Shown one piece after another: positions 1-6,951 of a stretch of 34,058 nucleotides of DNA. Under the pieces are notes generated by a model. That model did not search any database, was not told the DNA's origin, and saw only the letters and a list, made by a program, of their open reading frames with translations. The stretch's first letter is position 1. Every line of letters begins with the position of its first letter. The translations under genes were made by a program, and so were the position numbers. Origin of the DNA: a virus; the IMG/VR virus record IMGVR_UViG_3300020213_000010, positions 1 to 34,058 of that record. One strand, 5' to 3'.

Positions 1-127
1 CCTACAGTGCAAGATGGCGGCCAGTGCGGGCGCGTGGTCGGGTCGATTGCGTAACCCGTTACACCGCAACAGGTTGCCAATAGGCCATTTGCATTATGCG
101 GCACTGGCGCCGCTGTGAGGGCGTCTA
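1..127. repeat. Left copy of 127-bp terminal direct repeat
   Basis: Bases 1-127 are identical to 33932-34058. The sequence therefore closes into a circle of about 33,931 bp. The length equals a common de Bruijn k-mer size, so the most economical reading is an assembly overlap of a circular or circularly permuted molecule. A true short terminal repeat is possible but less likely. Counted once, this stretch is part of the non-coding region between the gene starting at 33898 (minus) and the gene starting at 309 (plus). Confidence 0.95.
51..62. promoter_or_regulatory. Short inverted repeat GTAAC-CC-GTTAC
   Basis: A perfect 5-bp inverted repeat with a 2-nt centre sits in the divergent control region. 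It could be an operator half of the switch. Its sequence does not resemble the 241-263 palindrome, so a different protein would be involved. Inference only. Confidence 0.3.
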
Positions 128-141
128 GTGGTCTAGTAAAC

Positions 142-157
142 TGCAAGGTTTCTTGCA
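142..157. promoter_or_regulatory. Inverted repeat TGCAAG-4-CTTGCA
   Basis: A perfect 6-bp inverted repeat with a 4-nt loop is followed on the plus strand by an A-run (156-161). It is too AT-rich and lacks a T-run for a good plus-strand terminator. Read on the minus strand, the hairpin follows a T-run rather than preceding it. An operator or small RNA hairpin is equally possible. Confidence 0.25.
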
Positions 158-235
158 AAAAGCCGCACTTTTCTGCATAGAGTGGCGGTGGAACGTATCG
201 TTACAGCCCGGTTCGGGCTGCCCGAAACCCGCCCC

Positions 236-263
236 TTGACAATCTATACGCAGCGTATAGATT
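236..263 (+). promoter_or_regulatory. Promoter with overlapping palindromic operator
   Basis: TTGACA at 236-241 is a perfect -35 box. Partial -10 matches follow: TATAGA from 256 after 14 nt, or TAGATT from 258 after 16 nt. Positions 241-263 form a perfect inverted repeat, AATCTATACG and CGTATAGATT around the centre CAG, covering the space between -35 and -10. A repressor bound here would block RNA polymerase. The nearest candidate is the XRE-type HTH protein encoded at 585-1073, which would make this an autoregulated promoter. The protein-site link is inferred. Confidence 0.6.
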
Positions 264-308
264 GTATGTCACGGGCGGCACGAGCCACCCCTAACCTGAG
301 AGCCGAAA

Positions 309-584
309 ATGACCACCTGCCAGCACTCGAAAAACCCCTCCCAGTGCAAGCGCTGCCGGGACGCGGCCCCCACAACCCAGGCCGTCGCGGTTGAGCCCAC
401 TGAACGCCCCACTGAACGCCCCACCGAGCGCCAGGTGCGGTACGCGGTGGCCCTGTGCCGCCAGCAGCCCGGGGTATTCGGGACCGTGACTGCCGAGGCC
501 GTGTCGGCGTTCGAGCGCAGCCTGCGGACCGGTACCCGCGCCGAGGCATCCGAGGCGATCGACCGGCTGGCGGAGGTGAACTGA
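309..584 (+). CDS. Small protein with N-terminal CxH...CxxC cluster, unknown function
   Basis: 91 residues. The N-terminus has Cys and His (CQH, then CKRC) spaced like a small metal-binding knuckle. It is followed by three PTER tetrapeptide repeats and an acidic, probably helical C-terminal half (RQVRYAVAL... to EAIDRLAEVN). It is the first gene behind the 236-263 promoter, and its stop codon directly abuts the start of the HTH gene, so the two are almost surely co-transcribed. I do not recognise the family. An accessory partner of the regulator, or an early phage protein, are guesses from position only. Confidence 0.65.
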   Translation: MTTCQHSKNPSQCKRCRDAAPTTQAVAVEPTERPTERPTERQVRYAVALCRQQPGVFGTVTAEAVSAFERSLRTGTRAEASEAIDRLAEVN

Positions 585-1073
585 ATGCGCCCCCCTCATA
601 GAGTGGCGGATGGCAGCCTCGCCGCCCTCGCCGCCCTCGCCCTCGCCGCCCTCGCCGAGGCGCTGGCCAACGTGCCGGACGAGAAAAACACCTCCGCGCA
701 GGAGGACTACGCCACCGCCCACGGCCTGCCCACCGCCTACGGCGAGATCGACTGGTCGAGCCTGCCGACGTTCGGCGGCCGCGAACCGAACGACACGGCC
801 GAGGTGTGGAGCTGGGACGCGACGCACCTGCTGGTCGGAGACCAGCAGGAGCTGGAGATCGTCCCGCGCGTCTGTGGGGAGGACGACCAGTCCGGCACCG
901 ACGGCGAGTGGTTGGCCCAGTCGCGCAGCAATCTCGGCCTGACGCAGGCCGCGCTCGGCGCGGCGCTCGATCTCCACGCCAACACGATCGCCCGGATCGA
1001 GCGCGGCGAGCTGCCTGTGGAGCGCGTGACCCGCCTCGCGGTCGAGCGGCTGGGCCGTGGTTCGGCAATCTGA
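585..1073 (+). CDS. XRE-family HTH regulator, candidate phage repressor
   Basis: 162 residues. The C-terminal ~55 residues form a clear XRE/Cro-type helix-turn-helix: a WLAQSRSNLGLTQAALGAAL segment, then HANTIARIERGELPV as the recognition region. The N-terminus is an Ala/Leu-rich low-complexity stretch encoded by CTCGCCGCC repeats. The middle part (YGEIDWSSLPTFGG to VCGEDD) is acidic and unrecognised. DNA-binding at the C-terminus with a long N-terminal domain differs from CI (HTH at the N-terminus) and is closer to MqsA-like or ImmA-neighbour layouts. Being the only regulator on the plus strand behind an operator-like palindrome, it is the best repressor candidate. The low-complexity N-terminus leaves the exact start uncertain. 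Confidence 0.75.
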   Translation: MRPPHRVADGSLAALAALALAALAEALANVPDEKNTSAQEDYATAHGLPTAYGEIDWSSLPTFGGREPNDTAEVWSWDATHLLVGDQQELEIVPRVCGEDDQSGTDGEWLAQSRSNLGLTQAALGAALDLHANTIARIERGELPVERVTRLAVERLGRGSAI

Positions 1074-1086
1074 TGCCGGCGTCGCC

Positions 1087-1716
1087 CTAGAACCGTATCC
1101 CGGCTCCGAGGTATGCCCGGGTCTGATCGGTGCGGATCACCTGCAGGGAGAGGGTGAGCGGGCCGAGGTCGCGGCTCACCCAGGCGCCGGCCGGGCTCAG
1201 GCGTTCGTCGGCCAGCAGCCCGGCGGCCCACTGCCTCCGCCGCTGCGCCCGGGCCAGTGTCCGCCGCCAGCCCTCCCGTTCGTCCTCCTCCTCACCCCGC
1301 CGCTGATTGACCTCCCCCTCCAGCTGCTGGATCCGCATCGCCCGCTGGCCCTCGCCGAGGACCCGCTCCCGCATTGACAGGCGCATCAGAGAGTCGGAGG
1401 CGGTCAGGGAGTCGAACGCGGCGGCGAGGGTATCGTAGGCCACCAGGACCAGGGTATCGGTGAGGCGGATCGTGTCGGCGCGCGCCCGGAGACGTCTGGC
1501 CGTCGTCGCCGGCACCCCAGCCCGCCGCTCCAGCGTGTCCGCCCGGGCCGCCGTCTCGGTGAACGCCTGCGCGGAGAGGCTGGAGTCGCGGGTATGCCGG
1601 GCGTCCAGACTGTCCAGCCCGGCGTGGCTCGGCGCCGGCAGGGCCGGGCGGCAGACCGCCTGCAGCACCAGCGCGGCGACCACCCCGAGCACCAGGCCGA
1701 GCGCGAGGGGCTTCAA
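1087..1716 (-). CDS. Membrane-anchored coiled-coil protein, spanin-like candidate
   Basis: 209 residues. An N-terminal hydrophobic segment (about residues 3-20, LALGLVLGVVAALVLQAV) acts as a signal anchor. A long charged, heptad-like region with many DTL/DSL and RRGEEEDEREGWRR stretches suggests a coiled coil. The C-terminus (about 175-209) looks beta-rich and ends in GAGIRF, as outer-membrane-facing strands often do. It starts at TTG, overlapping the upstream stop by 4 nt (TTGA at 1713-1716). Anchor plus coiled coil at the end of a lysis/appendage block fits an inner-membrane spanin or other envelope-spanning lysis accessory. I cannot confirm the family. It is the last gene of the minus-strand series. 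Confidence 0.6.
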   Translation of the reverse strand: MKPLALGLVLGVVAALVLQAVCRPALPAPSHAGLDSLDARHTRDSSLSAQAFTETAARADTLERRAGVPATTARRLRARADTIRLTDTLVLVAYDTLAAAFDSLTASDSLMRLSMRERVLGEGQRAMRIQQLEGEVNQRRGEEEDEREGWRRTLARAQRRRQWAAGLLADERLSPAGAWVSRDLGPLTLSLQVIRTDQTRAYLGAGIRF

Positions 1717-2069
1717 CTCGCCAGCGGCATCATGCGACGATCCACCACGCGGTAGATCTGATATTCCCCCTGGATATCCCCGGCCTTGCTGCAGATCGCG
1801 TAGACCAGCCGGCCGAGGGACGCCGTTAGGTCAGTGGTCAGCGTGGTGCTATCGAGGACGCCAGTGTAGATGCCGGTCACCCCGTCCTCCGCCAGTGCGG
1901 CCGTGGATGTGCCGATCGCGGCCCCGGTCGGCGTTAGGCTCAGGCGGCCGGTGACGCCGGTCAGGCCTGTGGCGGGGGTGCGGGTCGTGGCCGTCCCGGT
2001 GAGGCGCTTGGTCAGGGTGAGAATGAACTCGAAATCACTCCCGATATTTAGGTCAATTGGCGCGTCCAT
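1713..2069 (-). CDS. Small beta-rich virion/appendage protein, unknown
   Basis: 118 residues, Thr- and Gly-rich, starting MDAPIDLNIGSDFEF. The alternating hydrophobic/Thr pattern, an internal GIYTGVLDS and the VYAICSKAGDIQGEYQIYRVV strand suggest an Ig- or jelly-roll-like beta domain like those on baseplate-upper or adhesin proteins. It overlaps the upstream gene by one base (TGATG at 2069) and the downstream gene by four, so it belongs to the appendage operon. No family name can be given. Confidence 0.6.
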   Translation of the reverse strand: MDAPIDLNIGSDFEFILTLTKRLTGTATTRTPATGLTGVTGRLSLTPTGAAIGTSTAALAEDGVTGIYTGVLDSTTLTTDLTASLGRLVYAICSKAGDIQGEYQIYRVVDRRMMPLAS

Positions 2070-2260
2070 CAGGTCCCCTGACTGGTGCCGTAGCGGGCAC
2101 CGCTCTGGTTGGTTGGGCGGTAGCGGGCACCGCTCTGGTTGGTTAGGCGGTAGCGCGCACCGCTGGCGTCCGTGGCCCGCAACGCCAGCGCGAGGGTGGC
2201 GGGACCTCCGCCTGCCGTGCTCCCCTCTCCCCACCACCACGACCAGAGGGGCCCGAACAT
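2069..2260 (-). CDS. Small Trp- and repeat-containing protein
   Basis: 63 residues, starting MFGPLWSWWWGEGS. The C-terminal half carries a tandem GARYR(L/P)TNQS repeat encoded by two 30-bp DNA repeats (about 2089-2150) plus a partial third copy. It overlaps its neighbours by one base on each side (TGATG), so it is translated inside the appendage operon. Such short Trp-rich proteins next to fibre genes may act as adaptors or tips. I do not recognise this one. Confidence 0.55.
   Translation of the reverse strand: MFGPLWSWWWGEGSTAGGGPATLALALRATDASGARYRLTNQSGARYRPTNQSGARYGTSQGT
2089..2165. repeat. 30-bp tandem repeat (2 copies plus partial) inside a coding region
   Basis: The word GTAGCGGGCACCGCTCTGG plus TTGGTTGGGCG recurs every 30 bp, with a third degenerate start at about 2151. 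The period is a multiple of three, so copy-number change would lengthen or shorten the encoded 10-residue repeat without shifting frame. Confidence 0.7.
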
Positions 2261-3459
2261 CAGGCCGGGTCCACCGTCTGCAGCGGATTGCGGCTCGCGG
2301 CCGCGAAGCTGGCCACCCCGGTCCACAGCGGGGTGGTATCGTCGGTGTCGTAGATGGTAAACGCGCCGGTGCTCGGATCGACGCTCACCTTGTTGCGGAT
2401 CGCCGCCATAGTATGTCCGACGGTGCGCGTGCCATCGCTGCCACCCGCGATATTGCGGGCGAGCAGGCTGTCGGCGATAGACGATCGCTCCCCAGCGGAG
2501 AGCACCATTGACGATCCGGGGACCGCGAGGTTATCCCGCAGCGCTTGGATCGCATCCGTGGCGGGATCGAACGTGCCGCCGATGTCGGTCGGCGTGGAGG
2601 CCGTCTTGCTCAGCGCCGCCTTGAAAAAACCGAGCACGGTGTTGACGCCGGAACCGGCGATCGCGCCGAGTCGCGCGATCAGGTTCCCGCTGTCGGCCTT
2701 CACCGCGGCGAGGTCGACCGAGACACTCGCCCCGGCCGGGGCGCCGAGCCGGGCGAAGCTGTCGCCGGTCTGCGCCGTGCCGCCGAGGGTGGAGCGGCTG
2801 GAGATCGCGGTATCGATGTTCGTTTTCAGCTGCAGACCGATGCTGTTGGTTGTGGCCACGGCCGAGGCAAGCACATTCCACAGCGCCTCGCGCTCGGCCG
2901 CACTCAGCGCCGCATTGATCACGCCGGCGGTGACATCGAGTTGCCCGGCACCGACGCCGGCCTGCACCGTCACCCGTCCTGCGCTCGTGTCCAGCTGGCC
3001 CGCGGCGGTCCCCTGCTGCACCTTGACGAGGCCCGACGTTAGATCGATCTGGCCGGCCGCCGTGCCGGGCTGAACGGTCTGCCCGCCGCTCGGATCGATG
3101 GCGCTGCTGCGGCCCGACGTCGCGGGGAATGCGAGGTCGTCGATCTGCCGGCTGCTCGTGTTCAGTGTGACACCGACATCCATCCACTCGGCACCGGCCG
3201 CGTCCGAGCACTGGACGATAATCATGTCGCCATTCATTTCAGCCGCGGTCAGAACGATCTTGACCCACTTACCACCAGCCGGAGTGACCGCCGGAAGATT
3301 CGTGCAGTTGGCGGCAGCACCACCATCGATAATGATCTTAAAGTCTCCGGCCGCAATCGTCGGGTTGACCCGAAAGATCGTCGAGTCCGCTTGTGACCTG
3401 AGAGCGACATATAGATCCGTCGCGGTGTTCTTCTTGGGAGGAGCGCTTACGCCAGCCAT
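2260..3459 (-). CDS. Tail-appendage/fibre-like structural protein with internal repeats
   Basis: 399 residues. The N-terminal ~110 residues (ATDLYVALRSQADSTIF, IIIDGG, VTPAGGKWVKI, QCSDAAGAEW) match a beta domain I know from many phage appendage proteins. Three ~17-residue repeats of GTAAGQ(I/L)D-type sequence then run from about 128 to 180. A low-complexity Ala/Ser-rich shaft and a C-terminal DPSTGAFTIYDTDDTTPLW module common in phage virion proteins follow. It sits between a LamG-domain gene and small beta proteins, so it probably forms part of the host-contact apparatus. Which receptor it binds cannot be seen. Confidence 0.7.
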   Translation of the reverse strand: MAGVSAPPKKNTATDLYVALRSQADSTIFRVNPTIAAGDFKIIIDGGAAANCTNLPAVTPAGGKWVKIVLTAAEMNGDMIIVQCSDAAGAEWMDVGVTLNTSSRQIDDLAFPATSGRSSAIDPSGGQTVQPGTAAGQIDLTSGLVKVQQGTAAGQLDTSAGRVTVQAGVGAGQLDVTAGVINAALSAAEREALWNVLASAVATTNSIGLQLKTNIDTAISSRSTLGGTAQTGDSFARLGAPAGASVSVDLAAVKADSGNLIARLGAIAGSGVNTVLGFFKAALSKTASTPTDIGGTFDPATDAIQALRDNLAVPGSSMVLSAGERSSIADSLLARNIAGGSDGTRTVGHTMAAIRNKVSVDPSTGAFTIYDTDDTTPLWTGVASFAAASRNPLQTVDPA

Positions 3460-3474
3460 TGCCGACTCCTTGGG

Positions 3475-4224
3475 TTACGCCGACAGCGCGTAGTTCGGGA
3501 CGTAGATCCCGCCACAGGGGATCTGCAGCATCAGCTCCCCCTCATCCAGCGGTGGGCCGCCCGCAGCCTGCGTGGCGCCGGTGACCGTGCCCGTGTTGCC
3601 GTTGCCACTGTAATCCTGCTGACTGCCGGCGCCTTCGTTGCCGAGCCGGTGGAACGCCTTCGCCACCACCCCGCCGACCGTGACACGGGGACGGAGCTGC
3701 CAGCTCTGGATGTCGGCCAGCGACAGGACGGCGCCGAACAGCGCGACCTGCGCCACGTCCCCCTGGATAGCAACCGTGAATGCGCTGTTGTTCCCCCAGA
3801 TCAGGTCCGCCGCGGCGTCGGCGGAGAATGCCCCACTGCCATCCGTGGCCGACAGGGCACGGGCGGTGGCCGGCGTGGTTAGGCTGCCGCCGTAGATCCC
3901 CATCAGGGCGCCGGCGCCCGCGGCCTGATCCAGCGTCGCGGCGAGGAACCGCCATGCACCGGTGGTGGCGAGCGGGGTGTCGGTGGTGGTGTACGTGGTG
4001 TCGGCGGTCGCCCTGTCCGCCAAGAACTGCACGTCTCCCGCCGTTCCGGAGAGGCCGAGGAACCAGCCCGCACCGGCCGTCCGCTTGCTCGCGAATGTCC
4101 GGTTGCTCGTGAGCGTCGTTATCCGGACCCAGCAGAGGAGTGTCAGTGCCGTCAGGTTGTCGATGCCCGCGGCCGATCCATCGTTGACCCGGGTACTGGT
4201 GGTGGCGCCGAAGGTGAGTGCCAT
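3475..4224 (-). CDS. LamG/concanavalin A-like domain protein (adhesion)
   Basis: 249 residues, chosen start MALTFGATTST with GGAG seven bases upstream. Residues about 8-170 read as a LamG/concanavalin-like sandwich: LTLLCWVRI, FLGLSG, ATTGAWRFLAATLD and a VALFGAVLSLADI strand are typical. A C-terminal linker, QDYSGNGNTGTVTGAT, is the usual end of this fold in phage structural proteins. It is likely a carbohydrate-binding decoration or receptor-binding accessory. It lies between the lipoprotein gene and the large appendage protein, in the same transcription unit. Confidence 0.7.
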   Translation of the reverse strand: MALTFGATTSTRVNDGSAAGIDNLTALTLLCWVRITTLTSNRTFASKRTAGAGWFLGLSGTAGDVQFLADRATADTTYTTTDTPLATTGAWRFLAATLDQAAGAGALMGIYGGSLTTPATARALSATDGSGAFSADAAADLIWGNNSAFTVAIQGDVAQVALFGAVLSLADIQSWQLRPRVTVGGVVAKAFHRLGNEGAGSQQDYSGNGNTGTVTGATQAAGGPPLDEGELMLQIPCGGIYVPNYALSA

Positions 4225-4255
4225 CAGGGCTCTCCGACGCAGCGGTCCATGGCGA

Positions 4256-5155
4256 TCATGGCCGGTACGCCACTTCCAGCGGGCGCGGCGACGTTGCCTG
4301 CAGCCCCAGCTTCGCCTGACAGAACGGCGAGGCATCCCACGACGACGGCGTGATCGTGCTCCCGCCGCTCGTGGTCAGCGTGGCGCATATCGTGTCCATG
4401 GCGAGTTGTCGCAGCGGGCTGGCCGGGCTCACCCGGGCGGCTGAGTCGCCGCCGAGTGTGCCAAGCCGGGAGAACGTCACCGCATGGACCCGGAGCGCCT
4501 GCGCGATCTGGGTGCCGTAGTTATAGGCGCAGCCTCGATGTGGGGTGCCCGCGTTCCAGCTCGACAGCCGCACGCCGACGAATTGCATCGTGTCCACCAG
4601 ATCCACGCTGCGAATCCCGACCTTGCCATCCTTAAACTTGAACGCCACGCACAGCGACGGATTGGCGTTGACCGCGAACAGCAGCCCAGCGAGTGGGGCA
4701 TCGGTGATCGGGATCATCCCGAACACCGTCAGGGAATCCGGCGTCACGTTGGGCGGAATCACGGGCCGAGTATAGAGTTTCGTGGAACAGGCGAACGTGG
4801 TCGCCTGCCCCTTGCGCCAGGCCGTTGGGCAGGCCGAGACCGTGGTGGTGTCGCCGTCGAGCATGGCCGGGATGGGAACCAGCTTCGCCGGCCCCCACAC
4901 CAGCGGCGCGCCGTTCGCCGGCGCCATCCGCGTAATCCGCACCGACGCGGCACGCGCGGCGGAAAACAGGTAGGCCACGGAATCAGCCGACCCGGTGACT
5001 TTGGCGAACTGATGCACCGTCAGCGTGTCGCCGACGGCGGTGACGAAGACATCCTCGCCCCGCACCTCAGCGGCGGCCGGGGTCGGCGCGCAACCGTTCG
5101 CCGGCAGGAGCAGCGGCAGCGCGAGCAGGGCGAGCCGGGCGAGCCGGCGCATCAC
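4256..5155 (-). CDS. Secreted lipoprotein-like protein in the lysis/appendage block
   Basis: 299 residues from GTG at 5155 (or 298 from the ATG at 5152). The N-terminus RRLARLALLALPLLLPANGC is a signal peptide ending in Cys, so lipid attachment is likely although the lipobox (ANGC) is not canonical. The mature part is beta-rich with six or more Cys, DTLTV and PDSLTV words, and no domain I recognise. It overlaps the holin stop codon. Phage lipoproteins at this position can be outer-membrane spanins, or conversion/superinfection-exclusion proteins. The size is far above a normal o-spanin, which favours an envelope-modifying or virion-associated role. Confidence 0.6.
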   Translation of the reverse strand: MMRRLARLALLALPLLLPANGCAPTPAAAEVRGEDVFVTAVGDTLTVHQFAKVTGSADSVAYLFSAARAASVRITRMAPANGAPLVWGPAKLVPIPAMLDGDTTTVSACPTAWRKGQATTFACSTKLYTRPVIPPNVTPDSLTVFGMIPITDAPLAGLLFAVNANPSLCVAFKFKDGKVGIRSVDLVDTMQFVGVRLSSWNAGTPHRGCAYNYGTQIAQALRVHAVTFSRLGTLGGDSAARVSPASPLRQLAMDTICATLTTSGGSTITPSSWDASPFCQAKLGLQATSPRPLEVAYRP

Positions 5156-5427
5156 TTGCCCTTCCGCACGGCGTGGATGCCGATCGCGGCGAGCCCATTG
5201 AGCAGGCCGAGAACCGCCACCTGATCCCAGGCATGGACATCGAGCGGGAGCGGGGCCCCCGTGAGCGCCGCCAGCGTGGTCACGCCGACGCCGACCACGA
5301 CCGCCACGATCTGCTGGATGAACCGCGACTGATCGTCAATGAACGTGAGGACCTTCTTGAGCAGGGACAGCGCCAGCGTCGCCAGCGCGGGCAGAGCAAT
5401 CGTCATGAGTCCGGTGATGAGTTCCAC
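5152..5427 (-). CDS. Holin-like membrane protein
   Basis: 91 residues from GTG at 5427, preferred over the TTG at 5433 because GGGAGG lies exactly six bases before it. Two or three hydrophobic segments: about 4-24 (LITGLMTIALPALATLAL), 38-58 (QQIVAVVVGVGVTTLAALTG) and 68-83 (VAVLGLLNGLAAIGI), with a basic C-terminus RKGK. Size, topology and direct placement downstream of the endolysin fit a phage holin that opens the inner membrane. The family assignment is from architecture, not homology. Confidence 0.7.
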   Translation of the reverse strand: MELITGLMTIALPALATLALSLLKKVLTFIDDQSRFIQQIVAVVVGVGVTTLAALTGAPLPLDVHAWDQVAVLGLLNGLAAIGIHAVRKGK

Positions 5428-5446
5428 GTGCAACCTCCCTCAATCG

Positions 5447-5854
5447 TTAGACGTGATCCTTCCAGTGCCTGTGCTCGCGCCACTGGTACCGCTCCAGGTG
5501 ATCCGCATCGTTCCACGCCTTGCCGCTCTTGAGGCGCGGATGCCGGTGCGCCGCCTCGAACAACCAGAGCCACGCCGCGTGGCGGGTATCCCAATCCGGT
5601 TGCAGTCCCGGGGCCGGGCTCGCGTCCGGCACTAGGTCAATCGCGAGCCCGTATTCGTGCGGTGACCGGCCGGGCGGGGCCGCTTTCGGTCCGCCGGCGA
5701 GATGCGCGGCATACAGCGCCGTCTGCTCCTGTCCAGTCCGGTGGCCGTGCAGGACGGTCCACGGGAACGCCGAGGGCACGAGCAGCGACTCCAGATCGGC
5801 GCGGAACACCGGCTCTAGTTTCGTCGGGTCCACACTCCGCCAGTCGAGAATCAC
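5447..5854 (-). CDS. Endolysin, M15-type L,D-/D,D-peptidase
   Basis: 135 residues from GTG at 5854, which overlaps the upstream TGA (GTGA) and has GGGGAG before it. The zinc-peptidase signature SPHEYGLAID (S-x-H-x-x-G-x-A-x-D) is at about residues 74-83, with the third ligand in DADHLE near 118. This is the VanY/Ply500-like M15 family that cleaves peptidoglycan peptides. It has no signal peptide or cell-wall-binding domain, so export would rely on the adjacent holin. Neighbours on both sides are small membrane proteins, as expected for a lysis cassette. Confidence 0.88.
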   Translation of the reverse strand: MILDWRSVDPTKLEPVFRADLESLLVPSAFPWTVLHGHRTGQEQTALYAAHLAGGPKAAPPGRSPHEYGLAIDLVPDASPAPGLQPDWDTRHAAWLWLFEAAHRHPRLKSGKAWNDADHLERYQWREHRHWKDHV

Positions 5855-6135
5855 GGCGCGCTCCCCGGCGGCGCCGCCGACTTGTCGTACTGGGTCCACG
5901 GCAGCCAAGTCGCAAAATCCTTCATCCACGCATCGAGAAACGGCGGCCGCAGGATCGCGAGCAGCAGCACCACCAGCGCGACGATCACCCCCACGGTGAA
6001 GTAGTCCTCCGACTCCCCGCGCCACCGGCCGATCAGCACATAGGCGGCGAGCAGCAGCAGCACCGCGCTCCCCATCCAGCGCCAGTAGGGGCCGATGTCC
6101 TGCGCCGGTGCGGGCCCCTGGGCGATCGGCATCAC
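5851..6135 (-). CDS. Small two-pass membrane protein in lysis cassette
   Basis: 94 residues. Two transmembrane segments at about 22-37 (MGSAVLLLLAAYVLIG) and 47-62 (VGVIVALVVLLLAIL), with a Trp-rich stretch FLDAWMKDFATWLPW after them. It overlaps the neighbours by 4 nt on both sides, at 6132-6135 and 5851-5854. A second holin, antiholin or pinholin is plausible next to an endolysin. Nothing in the sequence proves which. Confidence 0.6.
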   Translation of the reverse strand: MMPIAQGPAPAQDIGPYWRWMGSAVLLLLAAYVLIGRWRGESEDYFTVGVIVALVVLLLAILRPPFLDAWMKDFATWLPWTQYDKSAAPPGSAP

Positions 6136-6548
6136 GGCACCTCGAGATTGAGTTTCCGCTCTAGCCGGGTGATCCGCCGCAAAATCTCCTGCTGCGCTCC
6201 CGCCGATCCATTCAGCAGGTCGGCGATATGCGCCAGGCGCAGCACGATCAGCGTGTCGTGTATGCTGGAGACGGCGGATTCTTGTCGCAGCGCGGAGCCG
6301 TGCTTGTCAATGGCCTCGATCCGCAGGGCGAGGTCCAGCTGATCGCGATGCTCACCGGTCCAGACGATCGCCGCCGTCGCCGAGAGGACGACCACGCCAC
6401 CGAGTACGCCGAGCATCCATAGAATCACCCGCCGCTGCAGGGTCGCTACGTCGTTCACGTCCATAACCTGCGCCTCGTGGTCATCTGTGGTGTGGACACG
6501 TACCGACGCGAGGAGCGCCGCGAGCGGTCCGAGGTGGGATGTCTCCAT
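6132..6548 (-). CDS. Membrane-anchored coiled-coil protein, lysis or tail accessory
   Basis: 138 residues from ATG at 6548. I chose this start because a tiny upstream reading frame ends one base before it and GAGG lies nine bases upstream. ATG at 6464 is an alternative. One transmembrane helix at about residues 41-62 (VILWMLGVLGGVVVLSATAAIVW) is followed by a charged, coiled-coil-like C-terminus ending LRRITRLERKLNLEVP. Anchor plus periplasmic helix resembles an inner-membrane spanin, so there are two spanin-like candidates in this block, here and at 1087-1716. Confidence 0.55.
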   Translation of the reverse strand: METSHLGPLAALLASVRVHTTDDHEAQVMDVNDVATLQRRVILWMLGVLGGVVVLSATAAIVWTGEHRDQLDLALRIEAIDKHGSALRQESAVSSIHDTLIVLRLAHIADLLNGSAGAQQEILRRITRLERKLNLEVP

Positions 6549-6549
6549 G

Positions 6550-6660
6550 TTACGTCGCCTCGCACGGGTGAAGGAATCGCCTACTCCACGAAAACACCGC
6601 GCCCCGCGCATTGGCATAGTCCCGTGGGGCGAGGTGTATGCGCCAGCGGTATGGGCTCAT
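6550..6660 (-). CDS. 36-residue translationally coupled small ORF
   Basis: Starts MSPYRWRIHLAPRDY and ends in TAA at 6550. Its ATG overlaps the upstream stop as ATGA (6657-6660), and the next gene starts one base after its stop. It thus fills exactly the gap between two genes in an otherwise gapless operon. It is basic and soluble-looking, of unknown function. Coupling at both ends is the main evidence that it is translated. Confidence 0.45.
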   Translation of the reverse strand: MSPYRWRIHLAPRDYANARGAVFSWSRRFLHPCEAT

Positions 6661-6950
6661 GGGGCGCCTCCGCCGAGGTCGTACGGGGCCGAACTCTGCA
6701 CCGCCGAGACGCCATTGGTCGAGCCAGTTTTCGACTCGGTGGCGCGGTAATACCGCACAACGCCGTCGTTAGTAAGGTAGTCGGTTTTGCTATACACGGC
6801 CTTGTTTGTGACGCCGGCGACCGAGTAGATCGTGGCGAGGTTCACAGACATGCCGGCGTTCGTCGCCCGCTCGATGATCAGGGTGGACCCCGTGTTTTTC
6901 GCGGTCGCCTGCAGCGCGACGCCGTAGGAGGAGGACGGGTCAGTCGCCAC
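6657..6950 (-). CDS. Tail-tip accessory, Fn3-like fragment
   Basis: 97 residues from GTG at 6950, two bases after the stop of the large tail protein. There is no clear ribosome binding site, suggesting reinitiation. The C-terminus (VVRYYRATESKTGST, then SAVQSSAPYDLGG) looks like the last strands of a fibronectin-type III repeat. The upstream protein ends in similar Fn3-like repeats, so this may be a split-off C-terminal domain of the tail-tip protein. Confidence 0.6.
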   Translation of the reverse strand: MATDPSSSYGVALQATAKNTGSTLIIERATNAGMSVNLATIYSVAGVTNKAVYSKTDYLTNDGVVRYYRATESKTGSTNGVSAVQSSAPYDLGGGAP

Positions 6951-6951
6951 G

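Larger units (their letters stand above)
1..308. other. Non-coding divergent control region (with 33899-34058)
   Basis: No convincing gene lies between the minus-strand gene ending its leader near 33899 and the plus-strand gene at 309, about 340 bp when the circle is closed. It holds a GTAAC-CC-GTTAC inverted repeat at 51-62, two direct TCTAGT words at 123-136, a TGCAAG-4-CTTGCA inverted repeat at 142-157, and the promoter/operator at 236-263. This is the only intergenic stretch where transcription diverges, so it is the expected place for the lysogeny/lytic or early switch. That role is inferred from layout. Confidence 0.7.

Noticed and set aside
1-127. Biological direct terminal repeat
   Set aside because: Length equals a typical assembler k-mer and it falls in an intergenic region without packaging features; overlap of a circular contig is simpler.
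5430-5452. attC core box at the endolysin stop codon (GTCTAAC)
   Set aside because: No partner box and no stem within 150 bp; the word is one of many CTAACG copies.
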